The notes under the pieces are model-generated. The model did no database searches. It had not been told where the DNA came from and worked only from the letters and a program-made list of their open reading frames with translations. Source: Zea mays (lineage: Eukaryota; Streptophyta; Magnoliopsida; Poales; Poaceae). Taken from it: a DNA stretch of 64,000 bases. Positions within the stretch are counted from its first letter, which is position 1; each line of letters opens with the position of its first letter. Shown piece after piece: positions 33,930 to 44,376 of the stretch. A program made the translations under genes and the position numbers. The stretch is from NCBI RefSeq assembly GCF_902167145.1, contig NC_050100.1, positions 190,953,439 to 191,017,438 of the forward strand. Direction: 5' to 3'.

Positions 33930-34571
33930 CTAGAAGAAGTCTATGCTGCAGCGTTTCTGCATGTACTCGGCCAGCAACTGGCCGTCGGGTCCGACGGCCA
34001 CCTCGCAGCCGACGTGGAGCGGGTGCCAGTGCCGGTTGCCCCAGAACGCCAGGCGCGCGCGGATCCTGGACCGCACCTTCACCGTCAGCTCCACCCTGCC
34101 GCCGGCCTCCACTGCGTCCCGCGCCATGTCCCCGCTGGCCGCCGACGCCGCCACGCCCTGGAACGCCAGGGCCGACGTCGTCTTGGGTGGCTGGTACAGC
34201 GGCGCGGCCGTCAGGGCCTGGCCCTTCACCACGTCGGCGCCGCGGTACTCCACCGAGAGGTAGAACCGGTCGTAGAAGAAGGCGATGTCCCGGTTCGGGT
34301 TGCGGATGGAGAGCTGCCCCGACAGCGACACGGTCCCGCCGGACGACGGGCCGATGCCCGACGCGGAGAATGCCGTCACGTGGAACCGCGGCCGATGCGG
34401 GCGGACAGCGAGGTACACGACAAAGAGGACCACACCGGCGACGAGGAGCACGGTGAGGAACGCCGAGCACAGCAGCCTGGTGCATCGCCTCACGTGCGGC
34501 CGCTCCGCGGGCAGCGGACGCCGGATGCGGGCGACGATGTGGCCTGTTGACGAGGCGGCCTCCGGCGGCAT
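33930..34571 (-). CDS. NDR1/HIN1-like (LEA_2 domain) membrane protein
   Basis: An intact 213-residue single-exon gene. A short Arg-rich N-terminus is followed by one hydrophobic membrane segment (about residues 33-56, LLCSAFLTVLLVAGVVLFVV) and an extracytoplasmic LEA_2 domain (about 65-205) with the family signature IRNPNRDIAFFYDRF. Length and layout match plant NHL proteins, which sit at the plasma membrane and take part in pathogen and stress responses. The start at 34,571 is the first ATG in a good context (AGCACC before ATG), and the stop is at 33,930-33,932. It has no frame damage. The specific NHL member and its role are not determined. Confidence 0.85.
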   Translation of the reverse strand: MPPEAASSTGHIVARIRRPLPAERPHVRRCTRLLCSAFLTVLLVAGVVLFVVYLAVRPHRPRFHVTAFSASGIGPSSGGTVSLSGQLSIRNPNRDIAFFYDRFYLSVEYRGADVVKGQALTAAPLYQPPKTTSALAFQGVAASAASGDMARDAVEAGGRVELTVKVRSRIRARLAFWGNRHWHPLHVGCEVAVGPDGQLLAEYMQKRCSIDFF

Positions 34572-35745
34572 GGTGCTGGTGGTGTAGGTGCGCTAGCTGC
34601 AGCTTGGACCTTGGTCGGTCAATTTGTAGGCATGGAATGAACGTGAACACTGGCATGGCATCCGAGGAGTAACCGTCGCCCAAGTTTACGTGACAGGTCA
34701 GCAGCTATATCTGTTGCGGTTTTGATCGGTTTCCCTTTCACATGGGCATGGTGATTCTTTGACGAGCACTGAGGGAATAAAAAGCGCGAGGAAGACATGC
34801 TGGGTAGGCTACGTAGTTCTCTTCGTGTGTTGTAGTGTAGGAGCACATACATATGCTACCTTTTCGATTCTTGCCGCCGCCATTGGATTGGAGGAACAAA
34901 GAAAGGTGATGAAAAAGATCGGAGGACACACAATTTTCAAAGGTCCTGTCTAGTACGCTGTCAAAATAAGCTAGTCTGAGTCACGGCTGCCATTGGAGGA
35001 CGGGCAAAGAAAGGTGACGAAAGCTAGTCTGACCCACACAGTTTTCAAATTAACAATGGCCTTGTGCAACTCTTTCGTGTTCCAAAGCCATTCCCAGCTA
35101 TTTCAATGTAATCTTGTATGCATACATAGCCTAAGGATTTTATAGTGTAATGCCCGTGTGTTGCTGAGGCATTTGATGATATAGTATAATAGTTATACAA
35201 CGCCCGAGGGTCTAGTAGCAAGCCAGTTTGATAGACCATCTCCATAAAAATAAATTTAAAATTAAAATAGACCCCCAAAAAAATAAAATTAAAGTGGACA
35301 TGATTAACTCACATACCAGATATTAAATTGTAGATATTGCACTTTATCTTAGGTAAAAGGTCGAGAAAAGTATGAGTTAAAAAGAGACATGTTCTTTTTT
35401 TTAGCTCGCTCGGTCGCTTTTCCTCCTTTACCTAGTGAGATGGTACTATCCAAGAACGTTGTATTGCGTGTGGTTTCGTATCATATTAGGCTTAGGTGTT
35501 TCTCACGGCCCTATCTAGAAGGTATCAACCTATTTATTAGCCAAGATGTAGGGGAGAAAATAGATCACCTTACTCACTTTGCATGTGACGCACAATAGAC
35601 GATGCACGAAACTCGTACTTTAAAGGAGTAGAGATATAGACAAAGTTAGAAAGGTGGGCTTTTAGTCAGTCGTGGTATCCGATACTGCCGGACATGACAT
35701 AAGAGGATAATAAGAAGGCTAATTGCCCACAAGGGAGTCTTCCGG
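34572..35745. other. Upstream region of the NHL gene; no gene seen
   Basis: The first few hundred bases are presumably the NHL promoter on the minus strand, though I cannot place a TATA box with confidence. The rest is AT-rich with only short spurious frames. A small direct repeat (GGTGATGAAAAAGATC / GGTGACGAAAGC context with CACACA) recurs at about 34,865-34,945 and 34,990-35,045. Confidence 0.4.
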
Positions 35746-35925
35746 CTGAGATACCACTTCATCCGAGATTGCTTGGCAGAAGGGAGCATCAAGGCGCGCT
35801 ATATCAGCACCAAGGATCAGCTTGCAGACCTGCTCACTAAGCCCCTTGGGAAGATCAAGTTTCTTGAGCTTTGCTCCAGGTCCGGGATGGCCCAACTTTC
35901 TCACAAGACGACGCTCAAGACTTAG
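35746..35925 (+). pseudogene. Copia RNase H C-terminal remnant
   Basis: Plus-strand translation from about 35,751: YHFIRDCLAEGSIKARYIST, then KDQLADLLTKPLGKIKFLEL, ending in TAG at about 35,920. This is the conserved C-terminal end of Ty1/copia RNase H. The 5' part of the element is missing. Confidence 0.85.
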
Positions 35926-35935
35926 AGGAGAATGA

Positions 35936-36270
35936 TGGAATAAGTCTTGAGCATCTAGAGGACAACAGTCGCTTTCTTGACTGTCATCTGTAGTCTCTTT
36001 AGCATCTAGAGGACAACAGTCGCTTTTGACTGTCCTCCGTAGTCCCTTTAGCATCTAGAGACAGCAGTCGCTTTTTGACTGTCCTCTGTAGTCTCTTTAG
36101 CATCTAGAGGACAATCTTGTTGTGTAGTGTGTGAGAGAAGGTGTGGTAGTGCAGCCTCTAGGGCTATAAATATGTGTCTCCAACCCTTAGATGGGTATGA
36201 CATTGTGTAGTGTTTGAGGAAATAAACAGAAAAATTGCTCCAACTTATAGTGCCATCCTCTTGATGAGAG
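35936..36270 (+). repeat. LTR of the copia remnant with internal tandem repeats
   Basis: Begins TGGAATAAGTCTTGAGC right after a purine stretch (AGAGGAGAATGA). It holds three 49-51 bp tandem copies (about 35,950-36,100) plus part of a fourth, each beginning GCATCTAGAG and containing the inverted pair GACAACAGTC / GACTGTC. A TATA-like CTATAAATAT is at about 36,163. The right border is uncertain. Confidence 0.6.
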
Positions 36271-36344
36271 TTAGAGTCCCTCTACTTATAATGAGTAGGT
36301 CGACTTTTACTCCATTCTTGTTGATCTGCTATTTTCATTTTATT

Positions 36345-36526
36345 GTATTCCCTAAGTCCCAAATTAAAGGTCGTTTTGGCTTTCACAGGTGCATAACTTT
36401 CGCTATGCATCTAGAAATATGATATGCTTAAGGGGGTGTTTGGTTTCTAGTAAAATCTATATATATCTAGAACAGCCAAAATGATCTATATTTAGACAAT
36501 ATTTAGACACCACGGAGTACATACTA
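36345..36526. mobile_element. Stowaway-like MITE
   Basis: The ends read TTCCCTAAGTCCCAAATTAA... and, inverted, CTCCGTGGTGTCTAAATATT..., with the internal motif AAAGGTCGTTTTGGCTTT mirrored by AGCCAAAATGATCTAT. TA lies at both sides. This resembles the grass Stowaway family (CTCCCTCCGT ends), somewhat decayed and with extra sequence in the middle. Confidence 0.5.
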
Positions 36527-36607
36527 ATGTGAAATCAGTAGTATCATTCTAAAGTTATAAAGCAACATAACAATGAATTGATGCAAGAAAAGTGTGCTGA
36601 ATTATGA

Positions 36608-36790
36608 TGTGTTTGGTTTGAGGTCAAGGTAGGATGAGGCAGGAGCGAAACCATCCCCTCGATTTTTTAGGATCACGCCACCACCAAAAATTACTCCGGT
36701 GTTCATCTCACCCCCTCGTGACTCTCATCCAAACAATATAGAAACTGTGGTCGTCCCTTTTATCCCTCCTTGTACATCCAACCAAACACA
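36608..36790. mobile_element. Small MITE with TGTGTTTGGTT ends
   Basis: TGTGTTTGGTTTGA at the left is matched by the complement of CCAACCAAACACA at the right (to 36,790). About 183 bp and non-coding. No certain target duplication. Confidence 0.45.
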
Positions 36791-37144
36791 CGCAGTAACG
36801 TACAACAATATGTGCACAAACTTATAAGAGAAACCGAGAGGTACTCAATTATTCTATTATTTAGAAGATCCCCTGTAACAGTATACAAGATATTCACACC
36901 AAAGTCAAAAAAGAAGCAAAACTTCCATAAACCACTCGAAAATTGTATCTACTGCATGCAAAATAACAGAATTTTCCTTTTTCTGTTATTGAATTAGCAA
37001 GTTAGACTCTCATGAAGCATGCATTATTTAATATATAATCACCATGCATTATCTTACATTTCTCAAAAGAGAAGAACATTCATCCCGGATAGGATCAATT
37101 AAACACAAGGATTTCCCCAATGACCGCTGTCATTGAACTTGCCT

Positions 37145-40100
37145 TCACTTTGGTTCATCACTGGTCACACCAATGTTGTCAAGCCACATCACTAACTGAT
37201 GTGTTAATGGCCGCAGTTTTGGTGAATCACTTACACACAGACATGCAATATCAATCACCTGCCTCATTTGTGTCTCAAATTTCTTATCGTACATTGCACG
37301 GTCCAAGACATCAGCTTCACGATTTTCCTTTTTCATAAGTGTAACCCATGAAACTAGCTCACGGGCTCCCTTCGGCTTGCACATGTCTATGGGCCTCTTT
37401 CCAGTTAATAACTCCAGAAGGACAATGCCAAAACTATAAACATCACCTTTGAAAGTGGCTACTGAAGATTGGCCGTACTCGGGGGGAATGTAACCCAGTG
37501 TACCAACTAGGTCAGTGGTCACATGTGTGGCATAGGGACAAATAAGCCGAGCAAGCCCAAAATCAGCTAAATGGGCTTCAAAATTCTCATCTAGAAGGAT
37601 GTTACTTGACTTGATGTCACGATGGAGAATGTGAGGTTGGCATGACAAATGCAGGTATGCCAAACCTCTTGCTGCTCCTTTTGCTATCTGAAGTCTTCTT
37701 GGCCAGATTAATCTGGAGGGACCATCTGGACTTTCATGAAGCCAATGGTCTAGGCTGCCATTTTCCATGAAAGAGTATATCAGGAGTCTATCACTGCCAA
37801 TCCTGCAGTAACCTTGCAGAAGCACAAGATTAGGATGCTGAGCTTTTGATAGGGTCTCCACCTCTGCTTTGAACTCCCGTTCCATCTGACCAAAATCGCC
37901 TGATAGTCGTTTGATAGCGATTGCTGCTCCATCTTGCAATGTTGCCTTGTACACTATACCAAAGCCACCACAACCGATGATGTTAGCCTGATCAAAGTTG
38001 TTTGTCGATTTCAAGATGTCAGCAATGGTCAATGCCTTATCAGCCTTGTTCTGAAACAGCAGTACAAGTGAGGCTGGTGCCAACTCAAGGGCTCGATCAG
38101 TATCTGCGACAGCCTTTACAGTATGATCCTGCCTTCTGAAGTTACTCTTCAGCACAAATACAGCAGCAATGGACAAAACAAACGCTGCCCCAACTGCAAC
38201 ACCCATAGCTATTCCAAATATGATGCCCTTGTTCTTTCTCTTATTTGTTGCAGCAATTGCAGGAGCAGGAGTTGGATGGCACCGGGGTAGGCCTAGGCGA
38301 ATGCCACAGAGTTTAGGGTTACCCTCATAAGCCGAACTACTGAATGTCAAGAATTGACCTGCTGATGGAATGGTACCATTCAGATTGTTGTATGCCACAC
38401 TGAAGCTCGATAGAAAATTCAGCTTCGTTAATGAAGATGGGATGCCTCCGGTAAGATTGTTATGTGACAAATCCAAGGATTCCAGGCTTGACATCTCTGA
38501 TAGATCATCAGGAATGATGCCAGAAATATTGTTGTTGCTGAGGTCCAATACGTGTAGGTTCTTGAGGATCCCAAAGCCTGATAATATGGGGCCAGTGAGC
38601 CTGTTATGGCTGAGAACTAGGGAGGGCGGGAAGCTGCTAACCTGGTTGTACTGCAACCCTTTGCCTGTCTTGTTTCTTTTGATGAAGAAAGGGAAATAAT
38701 CAGTCTCTGTAGATTCCTGTGAGACCTTTCTTGTTACAAGGGCCTTCATGCTAGACAAGCTTTCTGGAATTCCTCCACTAAGTGAATTGTTGGATAGATC
38801 CAAATAGAACAGAAACTCAAGATCACCAATCCATGGAGGAATATTCCCGACCAACTGATTCCATGACAGATCCAACACCTTCAGTTGTGTAAAATTAGCT
38901 AGCCATGGTGGTACTGATCCTGAAAGATGGCTATTTGCAATGACAAACACTTGGATGTTGTGAAAACCATGTATCCCAGTCATCGGCAAGGCCTTCTCAT
39001 CACGGAAGTTCTTTGTGAGCACAAGGCTTGTTAGACTTGAACAGTTCTGAAGGACAGATAATGCTGAAGGGACATCTGTGAAGCTATTGTTTGAAAGTGA
39101 GAGGTAGGTTAGCGACTGAAGCTTCCTGAAACCATCAGGGATATCACCGCTGAGGTTGTTTGTGGCAAGGTTCAGGCTTCTCAGATTACGACAATCTGAC
39201 AAACTATCAATTGTGCCAATGAACTTATTTGTGCCAAGGTCGAGCGAGCTAAGCTGTGTCATTGCCGAGCAGTTGAGGTTGACCTCTCCATTCAACGAAT
39301 TGTTCCTCAGGTACAGCATCTTCAGTGAGGGTGAACGGCACAGTGAGGGAGGCAATGGGCCCCCAAAGAGGTTGGACTGTGCAGAGAAGAACTCCAACTT
39401 GCGGAGGCTACCAAAAACATTTGGAAGGTGCCCAAAGAATGAATTGAAAGATATGTCCAATCTCTCAAGGCTGGACAGGTTACTGAACCTTGGGCTCATC
39501 CCCCAAGTTAGTTGATTCTCTTGCAGAGACAGGACCTTCAGAGATGGCAGCCTGAATAGGTCATCTGGCAATCTCCCGGAGATGCTGTTGAGTTCGACAT
39601 GTAGCTCCTCGAGCTTTGTGCAGTTCCCAAAGCCTGCTGGGAAGTCCCCAGTAAAGAGATTGGATGTGAATCGCAGCACGCTGATCTCACCAGACGACCC
39701 ACAGATGCTAGTATTGATCTGCCCGCTGAAGGAGTTGTACCCTGCATCGAACGCGGTGAGGCGCTCTGAGCCACGGAACGTGGGGTGGGAGCCACTGAAG
39801 TTGTTGTAGGATATATTGAAGAGCTCGATCAATGGGAGAGACATGTTGTCCAGGAGTGTGCCAGCAAGCTCGTTGTCGCTGAGGTCGAGTCGCTGCAGCC
39901 TCTGGAGCTGGAGCACAGGCGCGGGGACGGCACCGTGGAAGTTGTTGTCGGAGAGGTTGAGCCACTGCAGCTGGTCCAGTTGCGCGAGCGAGAGCGGCAG
40001 CTCGCCCCGCAGCCTCCTGCCATGGAGGTCCAACCGGACGACCCTCCCGCTGCCGTCGCACCTGACACCGGGCCATGCACAGCAGCTGGTCGCATTTGGG

Positions 40101-40300
40101 TGCTCCCAGCCAGCGACGCTGCCACCGTCGAGAGCTTCAGAGAAGCCCTCCAGGGCTTTAAGGTCACCCGGGTCACAGGAGATGGTGGTCTTCTTCAGGG
40201 AGTCGACTGGAGACAGCAGCAGCAGGACCAAGACAGCAGACAAGCACAGAAAGGAACGACGTGGCCATGTGGCGGTGCCTCGCATCAAGAAATGCTCCAT
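37145..40300 (-). CDS. PSKR1: PSKR1-like leucine-rich repeat receptor kinase
   Basis: An intact intronless gene, about 1,051 residues from MEHFLMRGTATWPRR at 40,300 (alternative MRGTATW at 40,285). The frame is open 78 codons further upstream, but the signal peptide (SFLCLSAVLVLLLLSPVDS) directly after 40,285 fixes the start. Order: signal peptide; LRR N-terminal cap ending in CCAWPGVRC; about 21 LRRs with the PSKR island (DYFPFFIKRNKTGKGLQYNQ, about 38,700); membrane helix (about 38,145-38,230); Ser/Thr kinase (about 38,030-37,160) with glycine loop IGCGGFGIVYKA, Lys in AIAIKRL, HRDIKSSN, ADFGLA and PPEYGQ. The family binds the sulfated pentapeptide phytosulfokine at the plasma membrane and promotes growth. 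All catalytic motifs are present. Confidence 0.93.
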   Translation of the reverse strand: MEHFLMRGTATWPRRSFLCLSAVLVLLLLSPVDSLKKTTISCDPGDLKALEGFSEALDGGSVAGWEHPNATSCCAWPGVRCDGSGRVVRLDLHGRRLRGELPLSLAQLDQLQWLNLSDNNFHGAVPAPVLQLQRLQRLDLSDNELAGTLLDNMSLPLIELFNISYNNFSGSHPTFRGSERLTAFDAGYNSFSGQINTSICGSSGEISVLRFTSNLFTGDFPAGFGNCTKLEELHVELNSISGRLPDDLFRLPSLKVLSLQENQLTWGMSPRFSNLSSLERLDISFNSFFGHLPNVFGSLRKLEFFSAQSNLFGGPLPPSLCRSPSLKMLYLRNNSLNGEVNLNCSAMTQLSSLDLGTNKFIGTIDSLSDCRNLRSLNLATNNLSGDIPDGFRKLQSLTYLSLSNNSFTDVPSALSVLQNCSSLTSLVLTKNFRDEKALPMTGIHGFHNIQVFVIANSHLSGSVPPWLANFTQLKVLDLSWNQLVGNIPPWIGDLEFLFYLDLSNNSLSGGIPESLSSMKALVTRKVSQESTETDYFPFFIKRNKTGKGLQYNQVSSFPPSLVLSHNRLTGPILSGFGILKNLHVLDLSNNNISGIIPDDLSEMSSLESLDLSHNNLTGGIPSSLTKLNFLSSFSVAYNNLNGTIPSAGQFLTFSSSAYEGNPKLCGIRLGLPRCHPTPAPAIAATNKRKNKGIIFGIAMGVAVGAAFVLSIAAVFVLKSNFRRQDHTVKAVADTDRALELAPASLVLLFQNKADKALTIADILKSTNNFDQANIIGCGGFGIVYKATLQDGAAIAIKRLSGDFGQMEREFKAEVETLSKAQHPNLVLLQGYCRIGSDRLLIYSFMENGSLDHWLHESPDGPSRLIWPRRLQIAKGAARGLAYLHLSCQPHILHRDIKSSNILLDENFEAHLADFGLARLICPYATHVTTDLVGTLGYIPPEYGQSSVATFKGDVYSFGIVLLELLTGKRPIDMCKPKGARELVSWVTLMKKENREADVLDRAMYDKKFETQMRQVIDIACLCVSDSPKLRPLTHQLVMWLDNIGVTSDEPK

Positions 40301-42710
40301 ATAAGCAAGGACGAAGTACAGTGATGAGGTTGGGCGGGGATTCTCAGGACCTAGGCCATACGGAGCGTAAAGCTGGTCTCGCCTGAGCGCTTGCACCGGT
40401 AGCAACAATGGTGGAGAGGGGAGAAGGGAAGTGAGGTGGGAGGGAGGGAGACGATGGGAGTGGACAGTAGTGTTGTCAGGAGGGGGCGGGGCGGCGCGGC
40501 GTGGGTCGGTTTTGACTTGTGATTGTGCAGGCACTCAGCCGTGGGTGGCCCGAGTTTTCTTTGTCGAATTGATTGTCTTTTTCAACTTGCTGAAAGAATC
40601 CATGGTCGGACGTCTTTTGACCTCTGTTCAAAATTGGCCTAACCGTCGTTCTCAAGCCTCCCTTTCTCTCCATTTGGCTTCCATGAAACGCATGAGTATT
40701 ATAACTCTCAAGAAAGCAGACCATTCTGAGGATAGAACCTGCATACCGAATAGTAGATATTAATGAATATTGTCCCAGCCGGATCAGTGCTACCTTTGTG
40801 CCCATATTATCAGAAATAAAATATAACCGTGCTTATGGAAGATAATGTTTGCGAAACAAACTATTACACTTTTTTTAGTTTTGGAATCGTTTAAGCTGTA
40901 CGTGTCGATTCATGCACTAAGTACTAGGTCCCTTACATTAAAGAAATTTAAGTACTTGTCCTGGGCACGCTGACCCGTAGGGACTCCACATTCCGCTGTC
41001 GCTGGGGGTTGGGGTTGGGGTGGGGGATGGCGATGGAAGATTAGCAGCGAAGTCAACCGCTAGCGGCAGGTGGCACGTGTGCCGCCGCCGCTTTCGGCCG
41101 CGCCAACGCCCCGCGCGCCAGGGCGCGTGCCAATGCCATGCATGCCTTGCACACACCGCGCGTCAGCGGGGCGAAGGACCGGTGGATTGCTGGCTTGCTG
41201 CGTCTGGTGACCGGTGGTGGCTGCGTCGGGGATGTGACGGTCCAATTGGCGGGTATGCTGGATCTGTTGACTATTGGTGGCGGGAACTGCATAGCCGGCT
41301 TCGGCTGGCTCACTTTTTTTTTCCATCTGCTTCGGTTTGATGTCGTCTTCAAGCTGTGCTATGCCTATCAGGCTACAGGGAAAACCAATACGGCGCCATA
41401 CACCTCAGACACACACTATTATTACAGGGAGAATGAAAGAGACGGGATTTTGATTGATACACCGAAAGATCGTTTTTCTTCTTCTTTTGCGGGGGTGGGA
41501 TTTAAATAAAGGCAGGAAATCATGTGATTCTATTGAATTCAGTGTTGAACGTCTTGGCGCCACGGGTACTGTACTAGATCACATCCGATGTCGGTAACAG
41601 ATTCATTAGGCCCCACTTCGGCAGGACTTTTGTTTGTGTCTTCTTCACCAGCTTAATAAAGATCCTACCAAACGAGCGTTTAATAAAGAGAACGGCTTTT
41701 GAAGCCAAAACCAAGAACAGAATAATGAAGTGAAACCTTTTTTTTTCTGTGTGCAAGAAACCCAAACCACTAAACACATGGATTCTTTTGGTTTCACCGT
41801 TTTTTGAGAAGCTAAAGATCTATCAAACAGACACTTTTTTTATTTCGAGATAATGCTATTTTAAATTGTTTGTTCAGTTAACCTTGTTGGATTGCCTCAT
41901 TTCATTGGAAAACGTAGGTCTGCTGCTATGTTATACGAGAAAATTGAGTCTGTTCTACAACCATTGACGAGCCTATTTTTCAATCCTTAACAACAGAACC
42001 ATTCAGCTTTCAACACTTAGATATAAGCCACATTTTAGTATTTACTGAAATTTAGAGAGTGGATTTGGGTGACGTGGCGTTGCCGCAACTCTCAGTGGCT
42101 TCTCTGTTTTTTATTTATTTACCATTGGCTTTCAAATTTTAGGAAGCAGCTAGGTGGCTGACACATGTAACGCACATGTAGCTACGTTTTCATTTTAACA
42201 TTTAAAGTTTTTTCCTATTTGAAAATAGTTTTTGCAAATATTTTTTTATTGTTTGATCATAGTTCTCTCTCTCTATGTATCCCACTACGGGTCTGTATTG
42301 TTCTATTGTATGGTTCAGCTGTAGATCCAGCTAACGGTTGTGGGAAAACTACAACATGTTTAGTTAAAGCAACTGGTAACCGTAGATTCTTTAAAAGCAT
42401 GATAGCTTGTTATATGAATGACAGAAATCTGGAAAACCTAGGATAGGAGATGATTATGAATTGAACTAGAAAGTATATAGATTTTTAACAATGTATTCTA
42501 CTCCCGTATCCGCTTTGTTGAGATTCCAATAACTTTGGTATCGAATGCGGTTCATAAAACTGAACCAAACATACCCTACATCACTCCGTTTGAATTCCAT
42601 ATCACTAGCTTCGACTAATTCTTTGGCTTAAACCTACTGTTCTATCTCCTGTCTACCTTTTAATTTGACCCACTGTCCCATGGCATGATGCCAACTCAAA
42701 GATAGCCTTA
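40301..42710. other. PSKR1 upstream region; no further gene
   Basis: 40,301-40,800 is the presumed leader and promoter of the receptor kinase gene. 40,980-41,330 is GC-rich with overlapping frames on both strands but no domain, and is considered non-coding. 41,500-42,710 is AT-rich and featureless apart from short homopolymer runs. Confidence 0.4.
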
Positions 42711-43016
42711 GGGTGTATTTGGTTTGACTTTTGGCTTTGGCTTTTGATTCCTAAAAGCCAAAAGCCAACCAAAGGGCTGGATCTAGGAAGCAGCTTTTTC
42801 TAAAAGCTAACTTTCTCATAGTGCAAATCTGAAAGCACATCTGGACTTGCTTTTAGTGGCTTTTCGGATGAAACTGTGAAAACATATATCGAATAATTTT
42901 TAACGACTTTTAGTGGTTTCCACCAAACGGTTTTTAGCTTTTTAACAGCTTACAGCCTACAACAGCCTTTTCCATAGCTCACAGCAACTTTTTTCACAGC
43001 CCAACCAAACAGACTC
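42711..43016. mobile_element. Tourist/PIF-like MITE with TTA target duplication
   Basis: 306 bp bounded by GGGTGTATTTGGTT at the left and the complement of AACCAAACAGACTC at the right, with TTA at 42,708-42,710 and 43,017-43,019. The interior has mirrored runs of AAAAGCCAAAAGCC and GGCTTTTAGTGGC-like sequence. Non-coding. Confidence 0.6.
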
Positions 43017-43562
43017 TTAAGTTTCTTCACGATGAACCCAATTCGTCAATAAAACACTCATTTGTTGGTCTACCGCACCGATTACTTATTCTACCGGCCT
43101 CATTAACTCAATTGGAGTTTGTATACGTGCTTGAAATGATAGAGACATAAACCGAGTAAAGGAGCCGATAACTTACTCCGCGATTTACCTACCTCTGAAG
43201 TGCGCTCCTCTCTATGGCCACTCCCACTCCACACACTCGGTCATTGTTGCCAATTACCTACCGTAAGTGCAACTCCACGTACAAGCGCAGCTTTTTTCAA
43301 CCCTCCTTTTTTTCCCACCTTTTTTGGTGCCCACGAATGGCCGGTGTTGGAACGACCTGTTTTTGCACTTGGAGGCGTAGAGCGTTTGAATCTGGAGGCC
43401 TATGACTATGACGGACACGGTGGCCAGCGTACGCCGGCCTAAGATCACCGTCAACTGCCCGCTAGATTTGGACCGCGCCGGCGTTGAGCTATGATCCCAC
43501 GCCATGGTCATTTGTACTGGAATTCGATCGCCGTCCCTCAACTTGTCAAAAGACTGGGCGAG

Positions 43563-44039
43563 TACTGGAACTTGCACACGGGCACAAGTTGATCTAACAG
43601 TGGGGGGAATGTTAGCACAAACAGGGTTTTAGCACGTGATGGCAAAAGCACTGTTCATCTGGCCTCTCACGGGCACTGTGCGGGGGTATTTATAGGTACC
43701 TGAGCACGCAGCGCCTTGAGCTAAGGACGCATGTGCCCTCAGCTACCTAGGTTATCCCCAGAATATTCCCATAAAGCGGGGTTACAGACCGTAATTACAG
43801 GGATGCTTTTACAAATTAGGCCCGTAACGCACAGCGGCCACGCGGGGCCCGTTACGATGGGCCGGATCGCACGTGGGCCTCTGAGCTGGACGAGGCCGCA
43901 CAGTGGGATGCCCTTCGTCGCCGGTCTTCGTCTGGCGCGGTACATGCGAAGGGTGTCCCTGCCTGCTTTGTCTGTGTTAGCTCAGCTGCTGCAGCGAAGG
44001 CTTCGAGCGAAGTGTGGCGCCTTTGACTTCGCCCCAACA
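43563..44039 (-). repeat. 3' LTR of the young gypsy element
   Basis: 477 bp. In plus sense it reads TACTGGAAC...CCCCAACA; the first dinucleotide TA replaces TG of the partner LTR. The polypurine tract is on the minus strand just beyond its end, CAGAGGGCAAA at 44,040-44,050. Confidence 0.9.
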
Positions 44040-44206
44040 TTTGCCCTCTGAGGGACCAGTTCGACAAAGTCACCTGGTGCCGAAGACGTCGCTAGATGGC
44101 GGAGACGCTGCCCTCGCTCGAAGTGGTTCCGCGGGGGTTTTTGATATGACCGTTGATTGACGGCGTACTGTTGGATTGCGGATTTCCCGAAGCGCCGCGC
44201 CCTGCC

Positions 44207-44214
44207 TATAAAAG
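44207..44214 (+). promoter_or_regulatory. TATA box of the antisense accessory gene
   Basis: TATAAAAG followed by a run of G, 170 bp before the ATG at 44,377 and outside the LTR. It faces opposite to the retroelement promoter, which supports separate transcription of the accessory gene. Confidence 0.7.
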
Positions 44215-44376
44215 GGGGGGGGGGTCGGCGCTTTTTGAACTTCACCTTCCGCGCTCCGCGAAAACCCTAGCCGCCCTTTCCGCCGTCTTGCTGCTCGTCG
44301 GCCCGCCGTGCTCTTGTTCGCCGGAGATCTGGCTCGAGTGAAGCAGACCGCCCGCCGCCGCCGACGGTACGTAGCG

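Noticed and set aside
33817..34683. A 288-codon minus-strand frame overlapping the NHL gene
   Set aside because: Arg/Pro/Gly-rich composition typical of a shadow frame; the NHL frame has a clear membrane helix and family motif.
40301..40534. Longer N-terminus for the PSKR1-like kinase
   Set aside because: The upstream 78 codons are Pro-rich and would place the signal peptide about 90 residues inside the protein. The ATG at 40,300 or 40,285 puts it at the start.
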